Positions 15,852-23,964 of a stretch of 44,562 nt of DNA are shown piece by piece. The number at the start of each line of letters is the position of its first letter. Position 1 is the first letter of the stretch. Below the pieces are notes generated by a model, which worked only from the letters and a program-made list of their open reading frames with translations, was not told the origin of the DNA and ran no database searches. Both the position numbers and the translations under genes were made by a program. Source of the DNA: Solirubrobacter phytolaccae (lineage in GTDB: Bacteria > Actinomycetota > Thermoleophilia > Solirubrobacterales > Solirubrobacteraceae); contig NZ_JAPDDP010000066.1 in assembly GCF_027587195.1 (NCBI RefSeq), positions 1 through 44,562 on the forward strand. The letters run 5' to 3'.

Positions 15852-17487
15852 CGCCCGCCTGGTCGAGCACGCGCGTGAGTGCCTCGACCACGTCCGGGTC
15901 GAACTGCGAGCCGGCGTGGCGGGCGAGCTCGTCCAGCGCGAACTCGCGGCCCGGCGCACGGCGGTAGGGACGGTCGGACGTCATCGCCTCGTACGAGTCG
16001 GCCACGAGGATGATCCGTGACTCGAGCGGGATCTCGTCGCCGCTGAGCCCGTCCGGGTAGCCACGGCCGTCGATGCGCTCGTGGTGGTGGCGCACCCAGC
16101 GCGCCTGCTCCGGGAGCCCCGCCGCGTCGACGATCTCGAACCCGAGCTGCGCGTGCTGCTTCATCAGCTCGTACTCGTCGTCGGTGAGGCCCGCGGGCTT
16201 GTTGAGGATCGCGTCCGGGACGCCGATCTTGCCCACGTCGTGCAGTAGGCCGGCGAGGCGGATCTTGGCGAGCCGGTCGCCGGTGAAGCCGAGCTCGGTC
16301 GCGACCAGCGCGCTCAGCTGCGACACCGTGTTGCAGTGGCTGCGCGTGTAGGCGTCCTTGGCGTCGACGGCACGCGCGAGTGCCGCGGCGAGCATCTGCG
16401 TGTGGTGGTCGTCGACGGTCGGCGCCGTGGCCCCCGGGTCCATGTCGTCCGTGTAGACCAGCACCCGTTGATGCGAGCGCTTGGCGGTCAGCAGCGCCAT
16501 GTCGGCGTCGTGGACCAGCGCGTCGCGTGACGTCAGGGACTCGGCGGCGGCGATTCCGGCCGTCACGCCGGAGAAGCGGTGGTGCAGGCGCTGCACGAAC
16601 TCCAGCGCACCCCAGGCGCGCGCGTCCGGGAGGATGACCGCGAACTCGTCCCCACCGATCCGGTACGCGGTGTCGGTCGCACGCAGGCTGTCCCGCAGCG
16701 CGTGTGCGAGCGCCTGGAGGCAGCGGTCCCCGGCCTGATGGCCGTGGGTGTCGTTCAACGTCTTGAGGTTGTCGAGGTCGAGGAGCACCAGCGCCAGCGG
16801 GATGCCGGTCCGGCCGGAGCGCTGCAGCTCGCGGGCGAGGTCCTCGTGGAACAGCCGGTGGTTGCGCAGGGCCGTGAGCGGATCGCTCGACGCCATCTCG
16901 CTCAGCCGCTCGATCTCCTGCCGCTGCGCCGCGTCGAGCCGGCGCCGGTGCTGGCGCAGCATCCACCACAGCGCACCGAACACGACGAACGCCAGGCCGA
17001 CCTCGACCCGGCCGACGTCGACGACGCGCCGCTCACTCGCGTACGCGCTGATGCCGATCCGGTGCGCGCGGACGCCCGCGGCGTCGCTGGCGCCGAGGAT
17101 CGCCGTCTCGAGCTGCCGGGACCAGGAGCGGGCCTCGATGAGCCGACCGTCGGCCACGGAGGCCTCGTACGCGGCGAGCATCCGCAGCAGCCGATCGACC
17201 TGCGGGCGCTCGCTCGCGTCCAGCGCGACCGCGCCCGCGAGCCCGGCGTGGACCGCCTGCGTCGCCGCGGTCCAGGCCGCCGCGTCGCCGGCGTTGAGCG
17301 CGACGTCCTGCCGGTCTCTCGCCTTGTGCGCCTGCCCGTAGGCCCCGGTGACCTTGGCGATCTCGAGCGCGTGCTTGGACTTGACGGTCGCCCGGTTGAG
17401 CTCGACGCCCAGCAGGATCGCTCCCGCGAGCACGACGAGCACGCCGAACCAGACCGCAACTGAGGCGGGTGACAGACGACGAAGCAT
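15817..17487 (-). CDS. Membrane GGDEF + HD-GYP cyclic-di-GMP enzyme
   Basis: A 556-residue bifunctional protein. Transmembrane segments at about 11-30 and 160-178 flank a helical extracytoplasmic sensor. GGDEF domain: SSDPLTALRNH at 200-210, intact GGDEF at 278-282 and the inhibitory RxxD (RATD, 269-272) five residues upstream. HD-GYP domain: His384, HDVGK at 416-420 and HHHERIDGRGYPDG at 467-480, all intact. It should be able both to make and to hydrolyse cyclic-di-GMP, with the sensor or product inhibition setting the balance. ATG 17487 begins the first membrane helix and is preceded by a strong leader hairpin. Confidence 0.94.
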   Translation of the reverse strand: MLRRLSPASVAVWFGVLVVLAGAILLGVELNRATVKSKHALEIAKVTGAYGQAHKARDRQDVALNAGDAAAWTAATQAVHAGLAGAVALDASERPQVDRLLRMLAAYEASVADGRLIEARSWSRQLETAILGASDAAGVRAHRIGISAYASERRVVDVGRVEVGLAFVVFGALWWMLRQHRRRLDAAQRQEIERLSEMASSDPLTALRNHRLFHEDLARELQRSGRTGIPLALVLLDLDNLKTLNDTHGHQAGDRCLQALAHALRDSLRATDTAYRIGGDEFAVILPDARAWGALEFVQRLHHRFSGVTAGIAAAESLTSRDALVHDADMALLTAKRSHQRVLVYTDDMDPGATAPTVDDHHTQMLAAALARAVDAKDAYTRSHCNTVSQLSALVATELGFTGDRLAKIRLAGLLHDVGKIGVPDAILNKPAGLTDDEYELMKQHAQLGFEIVDAAGLPEQARWVRHHHERIDGRGYPDGLSGDEIPLESRIILVADSYEAMTSDRPYRRAPGREFALDELARHAGSQFDPDVVEALTRVLDQAGVRVMSSRSGDR

Positions 17488-17517
17488 CAGGCCCCGAGAG
17501 ATCGTCCGAAGCCCGGC

Positions 17518-17564
17518 GGCTTTGAGCAAGTTGACGCCTTCGGCGTCAAGCGTGAGCTTTGGCC
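17518..17564 (-). promoter_or_regulatory. Extended stem-loop in the leader of the GGDEF/HD-GYP gene
   Basis: TTGACGCC (17531-17538) and GGCGTCAA (17542-17549) form a perfect 8-bp stem with a 3-base loop. Outer short helices AGC/GCT and GGC/GCC extend it through internal loops. It lies about 30 bases before the start codon on the minus strand. I compared it by eye with the class I cyclic-di-GMP riboswitch and the core does not match, so its function is open: attenuator, new RNA element or operator. Confidence 0.4.
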
Positions 17565-17702
17565 GAGTTCGCGGATGGCGCGTATCTCTGCCTCGAGTCG
17601 GGGTAGGTTGCTTGGACGGAGGGCATTCGCACCGAGGTCCGTCCCGCTCGCGGGAGGGCAACGGCGCCTGACTTCCGAGTTGATCCACGACTCGGAGACC
17701 AT

Positions 17703-18239
17703 GTGTCCGCAACCTCCCGCACCACACGCGTCGGCACCGACCCGCCCGCTCCCGACGAGCGTTTCGCGCGGGTCTGCGCCCGCCTGGGGTTCGATCACCC
17801 GGACTGGTTCGCACCCCGACGCGCCGCGGTGCTGTCCACCCTGGAGGCGACGACGCGACTGACGTCCCCGCAGCTGCGGACGATGGCTCGGGCGCAATCC
17901 ACGCGCCTGCGACCCACGGCGCCGAACGGGGTCGCGTTCAGCGGTGAGCTGCGCGCCGCGCTCGGGTGCGCACGCGAGGAGGCTCGCCTGCACGGCCGCC
18001 TGGTCGCGCTCGGCCAGGCGTGGGCGGGCAGCAACCAGGTGGTCGCGCTCGTCACCGCCCGCGAGCCCGGACTCACGCCGGTGGTCGCGACGGCCGTGGC
18101 CGGAGAGGTCCTGTGCCGGCTGCTCGGCGACATCCGCGAGCGCCGCGTGCTCAGCCTGGCCGACGAGGACATGCTGCGGAGCGCGTGGAGCGCGGCGCAC
18201 CCACTGCCCGCCTACTTCAGACGGCCGGCCCGCACCTGA
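17703..18239 (+). CDS. Hypothetical protein
   Basis: A 178-residue protein from GTG. I do not recognise a domain. After a disordered N-terminus, a short segment (FARVCARLGFDHPDWFAPRRAAVL) is followed by mostly helical sequence. The second half (GSNQVVALVTAREPGLTPVVATAVAGEVLCRLLGDI) looks like a folded alpha-helical domain without membrane segments. It is divergent from the GGDEF/HD-GYP gene with a 215-bp spacer and converges with a LysR gene. Amino-acid composition is consistent with a real gene. Confidence 0.72.
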   Translation: MSATSRTTRVGTDPPAPDERFARVCARLGFDHPDWFAPRRAAVLSTLEATTRLTSPQLRTMARAQSTRLRPTAPNGVAFSGELRAALGCAREEARLHGRLVALGQAWAGSNQVVALVTAREPGLTPVVATAVAGEVLCRLLGDIRERRVLSLADEDMLRSAWSAAHPLPAYFRRPART

Positions 18240-18274
18240 GCCCGGCCGCGGTCGAAGTCCGGGGCGCGCTGAGG

Positions 18275-19159
18275 TCAGGCCCGCGCGTGTGAGAGCAGCC
18301 AGGCCTTGACGGCGGCGGTCGGGCCCGGGTGCCGCGGGCGGCGCGGGGTGACGACGTAGAAGCCGGCGTCGCGGTCGAGCGCCGCCCCGAACGGGTTCAC
18401 GAGGCGGCCGGCCGCGAGGTCGCGCTCGACGAAGTGGCGGCTGGCGAGCGCGATGCCCTGGCCGCCGAGCGCCGCGTCGATGGCCAGGGAGGTCTGGTTG
18501 AAGCGCACGCCGGTGGACGCACCGGCCGCGGAGTGCTCGAGCACGGTCTCGATGAACTGGGGCCACTGGCCGTGGGAGTCCTGCAGCAGCGTGTAGCCGC
18601 TCAGGGCCTCCGCGGCCAGCGGCAGCTGCGCGTCCGCGACCAGGCCCGGGCTGCAGACGGCGATCAGCTCCTCCTTGAAGAGCAGGTCGACCGTCATGTT
18701 GGGCCCGCTCGGGGCGCTGCCGAAGCGCACGGCGAGGTCCACGTCGTCGCTGTGGAAGGTCGTGCGGCGCTCGCTGGCGATGATGCCCAGGTCAAGGTCG
18801 GGATGCGCGGCCGTGAAGTCGGGCAGGCGCGGCAGCAGCCACTTCGCCGCGAACGTCGGCGTCACGCTGATCTGCAGCCGCAGCGGCGCGGGCCGCACGT
18901 TCGCCGTGCCCTCGACGATCAGCTCGAACGCGCGCCGGATCGTGCTCGCGTACCGCCGCCCCGGGTCGGTCAGGGCGAGCGTCCGCGGGAGCCGGTCGAA
19001 GAGCTTGACGCCGAGCCGGTCCTCGAGGCCGCGCACGTGTTGCGCGACGGCCCCCTGGCTGACGCCCAGCTCCTCGGCGGCGAGCCGGAAGTTGAGGTGC
19101 CGCGACGCCGCTTCGAACGCGCGGATCGCATTGAGGGAGGGAAGCTCGCTCGTTCTCAT
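18275..19159 (-). CDS. LysR-type transcriptional regulator, GcvA-like
   Basis: A 294-residue protein. The N-terminus LPSLNAIRAFEAASRHLNF followed by AAEELGVSQGAVAQHV is the GcvA-subfamily form of the LysR helix-turn-helix. The effector domain begins near residue 92 (LRLQISVTPTFAAKWLLPRL), and DLAVRFG is also typical. It is divergent from the SDR gene at 19234, and the 74-bp spacer holds a clear T-N11-A dyad, so the SDR gene is its likely target. Confidence 0.94.
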   Translation of the reverse strand: MRTSELPSLNAIRAFEAASRHLNFRLAAEELGVSQGAVAQHVRGLEDRLGVKLFDRLPRTLALTDPGRRYASTIRRAFELIVEGTANVRPAPLRLQISVTPTFAAKWLLPRLPDFTAAHPDLDLGIIASERRTTFHSDDVDLAVRFGSAPSGPNMTVDLLFKEELIAVCSPGLVADAQLPLAAEALSGYTLLQDSHGQWPQFIETVLEHSAAGASTGVRFNQTSLAIDAALGGQGIALASRHFVERDLAAGRLVNPFGAALDRDAGFYVVTPRRPRHPGPTAAVKAWLLSHARA

Positions 19160-19163
19160 CCAG

Positions 19164-19211
19164 GAGTTTTACTACTGGCAACTCGCCGAGGATATGACTC
19201 GAAACTCATGC
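19164..19211. promoter_or_regulatory. LysR operator: GAGTT-N11-AACTC plus extra half-site
   Basis: GAGTT (19164-19168) and AACTC (19180-19184) form a perfect dyad with the T-N11-A spacing of LysR recognition sites. A further AACTC (19203-19207), preceded by ACTC (19197-19200), lies 23 bp on, where the activation site is expected. The element fills the divergent LysR/SDR spacer. Assigning it to the adjacent regulator is inference but follows the standard layout. Confidence 0.7.
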
Positions 19212-19233
19212 GCTAGCGCCATACCTTTGCCAC

Positions 19234-19938
19234 ATGACGGCAAGAAAAGTAGCGATCGTGACGGCGGGCGGCAGCGGCATGGGCGCGGCGGCTGCGCGGC
19301 GCCTGGCCGCCGACGGGTTCCGGGTGGCGATCCTGTCCTCCTCCGGCAAGGGCGAGGCGCTGGCCGAGGAGCTCGGCGGGTTCGGGGTGACCGGCTCCAA
19401 CCAGTCCACGGACGACCTCCAGCGCCTGGTCGACGGCACCCTGGAGCGCTGGGGCCGGATCGACGTGCTGGTCAACAGCGCCGGCCACGGCCCACGCGCA
19501 CCGATCCTGGAGCTCACCGACGAGCAGTGGCAGGCCGGGATGGAGACCTACTTCCTCAACGTCGCCCGGCCCGTGCGCCTCGTCGCTCCCGTCATGCAGC
19601 GCCAGGGCGGCGGCGCGATCGTGAACATCTCCACGGCCTGGGTCGCCGAGCCGAGTGACCTCTTCCCCACCTCGGCCGTGTTCCGCGCCGGCCTGGCCGC
19701 CTACACGAAGATCTTCGCCACCACCTACGCGGCCGACAACGTGCGCATCAACAACGTGCTGCCGGGCTGGATCGACAGCCTGCCCGCGACCGAGGAGCGC
19801 GCGGCGAACGTGCCGATGCGGCGCTACGGCACGAGCGAGGAGGTCGCCGCCGCGATCGCGTTCCTGGCGTCATCGGAGTCCTCGTACATCACGGGCCAGA
19901 ACATCCGCGTGGACGGTGGCGTGATCCGCGCTATCTGA
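19234..19938 (+). CDS. SDR family protein with non-canonical active site
   Basis: A 234-residue protein. The cofactor loop TAGGSGMG, NSAG and the C-terminal VLPGWIDSLPA and DGGVI segments are SDR. The catalytic tetrad is degenerate: SAVFR stands where YxxxK belongs, so Tyr is Ser and Lys is Arg. Related SDRs with such changes exist, and their activity is uncertain. Control by the divergent LysR gene is likely. It converges with the GNAT gene (8-bp overlap). Confidence 0.9.
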   Translation: MTARKVAIVTAGGSGMGAAAARRLAADGFRVAILSSSGKGEALAEELGGFGVTGSNQSTDDLQRLVDGTLERWGRIDVLVNSAGHGPRAPILELTDEQWQAGMETYFLNVARPVRLVAPVMQRQGGGAIVNISTAWVAEPSDLFPTSAVFRAGLAAYTKIFATTYAADNVRINNVLPGWIDSLPATEERAANVPMRRYGTSEEVAAAIAFLASSESSYITGQNIRVDGGVIRAI

Positions 19939-20446
19939 GCGGGTGCGCGTGCCAGACCTCGACGTCGCGATCGAGCACGGGGTTGTGGATCTGTCGGCAC
20001 AGCCGCATGCCGAGCTTCGTCGCGACCCGTTGTGAGCGGGCGTTCTCGGGATGGATGATCGAGATCAGCTCCCCGAGCGCGAGCCGGCCGAACGCGTCGT
20101 CGCGGGCGGCGACGGCGGCCTCCGTAGCCAGCCCACGGCCCCAGACGGCGGGATCGAGCCGCCACCCGAGCTCGGGGCCGGGGCCGGCGTCCGCGAGGAA
20201 CGGCGGCAGATGGGCCAGCCCCGCGAAGCCGACGAACCGGCCCTCGTACTCGACCGCCCACGGCCCGAAGCCGTGGGTCGCCCAGTGGTCGGCGATCATC
20301 GCGAAGAAGCCCTCGACGACGGCTTCCTCCACCGGGCGGTTGAGGAAGCGGCCGACCTCTGGGTCACGGTTGATGGCGGCCATCGCCGGCTCGTCCTCGT
20401 CGATCCAGGGGCGGAGCGTCAGGCGTGGGGTGCGGAGTTCGATCAT
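19931..20446 (-). CDS. GNAT family N-acetyltransferase, RimJ/RimL-like
   Basis: A 171-residue protein. It begins IELRTPRLTLRPW, typical of the RimJ/RimL/Acetyltransf_3 type. The acetyl-CoA loop WGRGLATEAAVAARDDAF and the late HPENARSQRVATKLGM are diagnostic. The ATG at 20446 is 2 bp after the stop of the large secreted-protein gene (TGACCATG arrangement), so the two are probably cotranscribed and coupled. The acceptor may be a ribosomal protein N-terminus, an antibiotic or another amine; this cannot be decided. Confidence 0.92.
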   Translation of the reverse strand: MIELRTPRLTLRPWIDEDEPAMAAINRDPEVGRFLNRPVEEAVVEGFFAMIADHWATHGFGPWAVEYEGRFVGFAGLAHLPPFLADAGPGPELGWRLDPAVWGRGLATEAAVAARDDAFGRLALGELISIIHPENARSQRVATKLGMRLCRQIHNPVLDRDVEVWHAHPLR

Positions 20447-20448
20447 GG

Positions 20449-23400
20449 TCAGTAGCCGCAGTCGTAGGTCACGTAGAAGTCGCCCTTGGCCATCGACGGG
20501 AGCCCGTGGCCGTCCTGGATGCCGCGCGTGAACAGCGCCGACTGGGAGAGGCCATAGCCCCCGCTCTCGATCGACCGGCTCAGCAACGCCAGCAGATCGG
20601 CGTTCGGCGGTGTCACGTGCCGGCTGGTCGGGAACTTGCCGGTGCCGGTGTCGATGCCCACGGTCCACGGATTGTCACCGTCCTGCTTCTGGATGAGCGT
20701 GTAGAACGCGGACGGGACGTCGGCGTCGAGCGGCAGGTAGTTCGCGGTCTCCGGCCACTGACCGGCGTAGCTCGGCGACATGGGGTTGATCGCGAACACG
20801 TGCCAGGACGTGTTGGTCGACGAATACCGGGTGGGCAGCGTCCAGCAGTTGATGCTCCACAGGTTGCTGACGTCGCGGGGCTGCGGCGTCGTGGCGGAGC
20901 CTCCGCCGTGGCGATTGGCCGTGGGCGCCCGCCAGACGTCGTAGTACGCGCTCATCCAGCTCTTCGCCAGATCCTGGCGCACGCCCTGGGCCATCTTGTC
21001 GGTCGCGGCCGCCAGGGAGAGGTCGCTCTGGTTCCAGTTGGCGGCGAACAGGTCGGCGCCGGTGTTCCGCGGGGTCTTGAGGCCGATGAGGTTGTCGTTG
21101 GCCCGCAGCAGCTTCGCCGGGTCGGTGAGGATCCGGTCGAGCACCACGGCGAGCGAGGACTTGGCGTCGTTGAGCTGCGTGATCGCCTCCGACTGCAGGT
21201 CCGAGGCCGGCACCCGCTCGTTCGCGCCGGCCGGCTCGGGCTCCTTGGCGTCGCCCTTCTCCAGGAACACGTTGCCGAGCTCCATCAGGTCGACGATCGG
21301 TTCCAGCGGCTCGGCGCCCGGAAGGTTGGAGGCCAGGGTCAGCGCGGGCAGCAGCAGCCGCCAGGCGTTGAAGGTCGCCGTCGGCTGCGAAGGCGTGACG
21401 GAGGGGGTGTACGGGAGCAGATCTTGGATCGACTTGGCCTGGACCTTGTTGATCACGCTGGTGAGCGTGGCGCTCAACGTGCCGTCGACTTCGAACGCGT
21501 GACGAACGTTGGCGACGGCGGAGAACTCGGCGCCGAGCTGGCCGCTGACGCGCTTGAACACGGCACCGTCCGCGTCTGCAGAGTTGGCCTTCAGGTACGT
21601 GTCGGGTACTGCCCGGGCGCCGCTGGCGTAGTCGTCGAGCACCCCCGCCATCCGTGACCACTCACCGCCGTCGATGCCGATCCCGCAGTAGCTGGAGCGT
21701 ACGAGCAGGTTCGCCGGCAGCGCGGTCACGTCGGGGTAGCACGTGTTGCTCGCCGTGGCGGCGAACGTGGAGTCGGTGACGAGGTAGGCGAGCACGGCGT
21801 CCTCGGCGGGATCGTCCTTGCGCACGGTCGGCGGCGATTGCGTCAGGCCCTTGAGCGCGGCCATCGCGCCGCCGGCGCCGGGACGGCTGAGCACCGGCGC
21901 GAGCGCGCCACCGTTCACCCGCGGCTGCAGCAGGCCGCTCAACTGGCCGGCGCCGCCGTCGACCGAGCCGGCCTCGGCCGTGGTGGGCGCGTCGCCGAGC
22001 GGGTCGGGTTGCATCGTCGGCGCGATGCTCGCCACCAGGGCGTAGGCGCCGCCGCTGCTGCGCATGAGCGCGTCCGAACCGCCGTGGCCGTTGCCGCTGT
22101 TCAAGCGGGCGACGGCGGCGGCCAGCCGGTCCCAGCTCGACCCGCTGCGCTGCGGGTGCCCGATGCTCTGCAGCAGCAGCGTCGAGCTCGTCTTCGCGTC
22201 GATCAGCACGTTGATCTGCGTGGCCAGGCCGTCGGCGTCCGTCGCCGCGTACGCCTGGTTGACCTGGACGCGCCCGAGGTCGTCGAGCACGACGAGCTGG
22301 AAGCCGCTGGTCGCGCCGCCCGGGATCGTCGCCGTGATCGGCGTCGAGGTCGTCGACGCGCCGTCGCCGGTCACCGAGCGCAGCGTCATCGTGTTCGCGC
22401 CCGCGGCGCCGGGGCCGTAGGTCTGGTACGCCAGCTGCACGCCCGGCACGTAGGTGTACGGGCCGTCGACACCCTCACGCTGGAGCCAGCCCCCGAGCCC
22501 GCCCGGGGCGCCCGCCAGCGCGTCACCGTTGCCCGCGCTGCGCCCGGTGTGGGACACGGCGGCGCTCAGCCCGGCGTCGGCCGCGCTGAGGTCCGGCGTG
22601 AACAGGTACGTCCCCGGGTTGGCGTTGTCGACGTAGTTCATCGTCGAGCCGGGGACGTTGCCCGGCGAGACGAAGAGGGCGAGCATCGGGTCGCTGACCA
22701 CGCTCTGCCAGTAGCCGACCTGCGTCTTGATGAAGTCGACCGCGTCGTCGCCGTTCGCGCAGCCCTTGTCCATGCGGCCGACCCACAGCGGGTCCTGCCA
22801 GGAGGTGTTGATCGGCGCGAGCGTGTCGGCGTCGAGCAGCAGCAGCGCCGGGCACGACCCACTGCCGAGGTGGTAGGTCTGGTCGCCGAGCTGGATCGCG
22901 CTCGACGCGTTGGTCGGGTCGGTCCGCAGCCACAGGCCGGTCACCGGGACGGCCGGGCCGACGTCGACGCTGGTGTCGTACCCCGAGGCCGCACTCGCGC
23001 TCGCCTTCCCACGCGTGGAGAACGTGAGCCGCAGCCGGTATCGCCCGGGCACGTCGGCGGCGAGCGTCGGGCGCGCGGTGTTCGCGCCGCGCAGCACGGG
23101 CTTGGCGCCCTTCGGCCCGCGGACGATCGTCCACCGATAGTCGACGGGCCGGGAGCGCGTGACCACGCGTCCGTCGAGGCGCGTCGCCGCGCCCTTGACG
23201 GCCTGGTAGGCCTTCGCACGCCGCAGCAGCGGCGCCGACGGGTCGACCGTGGCGACGGTGGTCACGGTCTCGGCGGTGCCCTTCGACGGCCGCGTGGCGA
23301 CCACGCGGATGCGGTTGCGGCCGAGGCGGACGCCATCGTCGGCGCCGAGCGCGACGCTGAAGGTCCGGCGCTTGCGCGGGGAGACGACGGTCTGCCTGCC

Positions 23401-23847
23401 GTTGACGGTCACGCGCACCTGGTGCACGCCGCCCGCGGCGGTCAGACCGAGCTCGAGCACCCCGCGCGCGGTTCGGGGCGCGCGCACGCGGACCAGGCCC
23501 GGGTCGCGCGCGAGCGAGGTGAAGCGGTCGGTGCGCGTCTGCGTGCGGCCCTTCGCGTCACGCCAGCGCAGCGCGACGTAGTGCTTGCCCGGGCGGAAGC
23601 GGGCGGCCGGCACGTCGATCACCACCGCGCCGGCCTTGGTGCGGCGGGCGCGCACGGCCTTGCCGTCGAGCGTGGCCCGGAGCTCGCTCACGGTGCCGGA
23701 CTCGCGCAGCGAGATCTGCAGCGGCCCGGCGGGCTGCGCGCGCCACTTCGGGGCGACGACGTCGACGGCGGCATCCGCGGCGGTCGGCGTCAGCAGCACG
23801 CCGCCGAGCACGGCGAGGGTCAGGGATGTGGGGTTCAGTCCAAGCAA
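20449..23847 (-). CDS. Large secreted multi-domain protein with ILEI/FAM3-like domain
   Basis: About 1132 residues. The TTG at 23847 is 8 bases after an AGGAG sequence; the TTG at 23856 abuts it. A signal peptide (LTLAVLGGVLLTPTAADA) leads into two or three beta-rich Ig/PKD-like repeats in the first 290 residues. Around 510-615, FQLVVLDDLGRV and LLLQSIGHPQ with a late GGAYALV resemble the ILEI/FAM3 lectin-like fold, known in bacterial surface proteins. The rest is helical or mixed and unrecognised. There is no membrane anchor or sorting signal, so it is probably released or held by the cell wall. Its promoter shares a 41-bp operator with the MFS-LuxR operon. Confidence 0.85.
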   Translation of the reverse strand: MLGLNPTSLTLAVLGGVLLTPTAADAAVDVVAPKWRAQPAGPLQISLRESGTVSELRATLDGKAVRARRTKAGAVVIDVPAARFRPGKHYVALRWRDAKGRTQTRTDRFTSLARDPGLVRVRAPRTARGVLELGLTAAGGVHQVRVTVNGRQTVVSPRKRRTFSVALGADDGVRLGRNRIRVVATRPSKGTAETVTTVATVDPSAPLLRRAKAYQAVKGAATRLDGRVVTRSRPVDYRWTIVRGPKGAKPVLRGANTARPTLAADVPGRYRLRLTFSTRGKASASAASGYDTSVDVGPAVPVTGLWLRTDPTNASSAIQLGDQTYHLGSGSCPALLLLDADTLAPINTSWQDPLWVGRMDKGCANGDDAVDFIKTQVGYWQSVVSDPMLALFVSPGNVPGSTMNYVDNANPGTYLFTPDLSAADAGLSAAVSHTGRSAGNGDALAGAPGGLGGWLQREGVDGPYTYVPGVQLAYQTYGPGAAGANTMTLRSVTGDGASTTSTPITATIPGGATSGFQLVVLDDLGRVQVNQAYAATDADGLATQINVLIDAKTSSTLLLQSIGHPQRSGSSWDRLAAAVARLNSGNGHGGSDALMRSSGGAYALVASIAPTMQPDPLGDAPTTAEAGSVDGGAGQLSGLLQPRVNGGALAPVLSRPGAGGAMAALKGLTQSPPTVRKDDPAEDAVLAYLVTDSTFAATASNTCYPDVTALPANLLVRSSYCGIGIDGGEWSRMAGVLDDYASGARAVPDTYLKANSADADGAVFKRVSGQLGAEFSAVANVRHAFEVDGTLSATLTSVINKVQAKSIQDLLPYTPSVTPSQPTATFNAWRLLLPALTLASNLPGAEPLEPIVDLMELGNVFLEKGDAKEPEPAGANERVPASDLQSEAITQLNDAKSSLAVVLDRILTDPAKLLRANDNLIGLKTPRNTGADLFAANWNQSDLSLAAATDKMAQGVRQDLAKSWMSAYYDVWRAPTANRHGGGSATTPQPRDVSNLWSINCWTLPTRYSSTNTSWHVFAINPMSPSYAGQWPETANYLPLDADVPSAFYTLIQKQDGDNPWTVGIDTGTGKFPTSRHVTPPNADLLALLSRSIESGGYGLSQSALFTRGIQDGHGLPSMAKGDFYVTYDCGY

Positions 23848-23910
23848 CGCGGTCAACTCCTGAGGGGTTGGAAGTTGCCGCGACGGTACGTCCGGCTCGG
23901 GGCCGTCTCA

Positions 23911-23951
23911 GCAGTGACGGACTACTGCAGCTGCGCCGGCGACTACGGCAG
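23911..23951. promoter_or_regulatory. Composite operator A (palindrome CAGTR-N6-TACTG plus third half-site)
   Basis: CAGTG (23912-23916) and TACTG (23923-23927) form a dyad. CTACGGCAG (23943-23951) repeats the half-site CTACTGCAG (23922-23930) 21 bp away, two helical turns. The 41-bp element matches 31 of 41 bases with 28094-28134, in the same orientation to its gene and at the same distance (about 64 bp from start). It lies in the promoter of the large secreted-protein gene. Confidence 0.7.
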
Positions 23952-23964
23952 CCGTGCGGTCGGC

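Noticed and set aside
17518-17564. Class I cyclic-di-GMP (GEMM) riboswitch
   Set aside because: The hairpin before the GGDEF gene lacks the conserved core around the two helices, so I list it only as an unassigned stem-loop.
20447-20470. Another CAGTA-type site at the end of the large secreted-protein gene
   Set aside because: CAGTA is present, but the second arm (GTCGT) does not match TACTG, and it overlaps the coding end.
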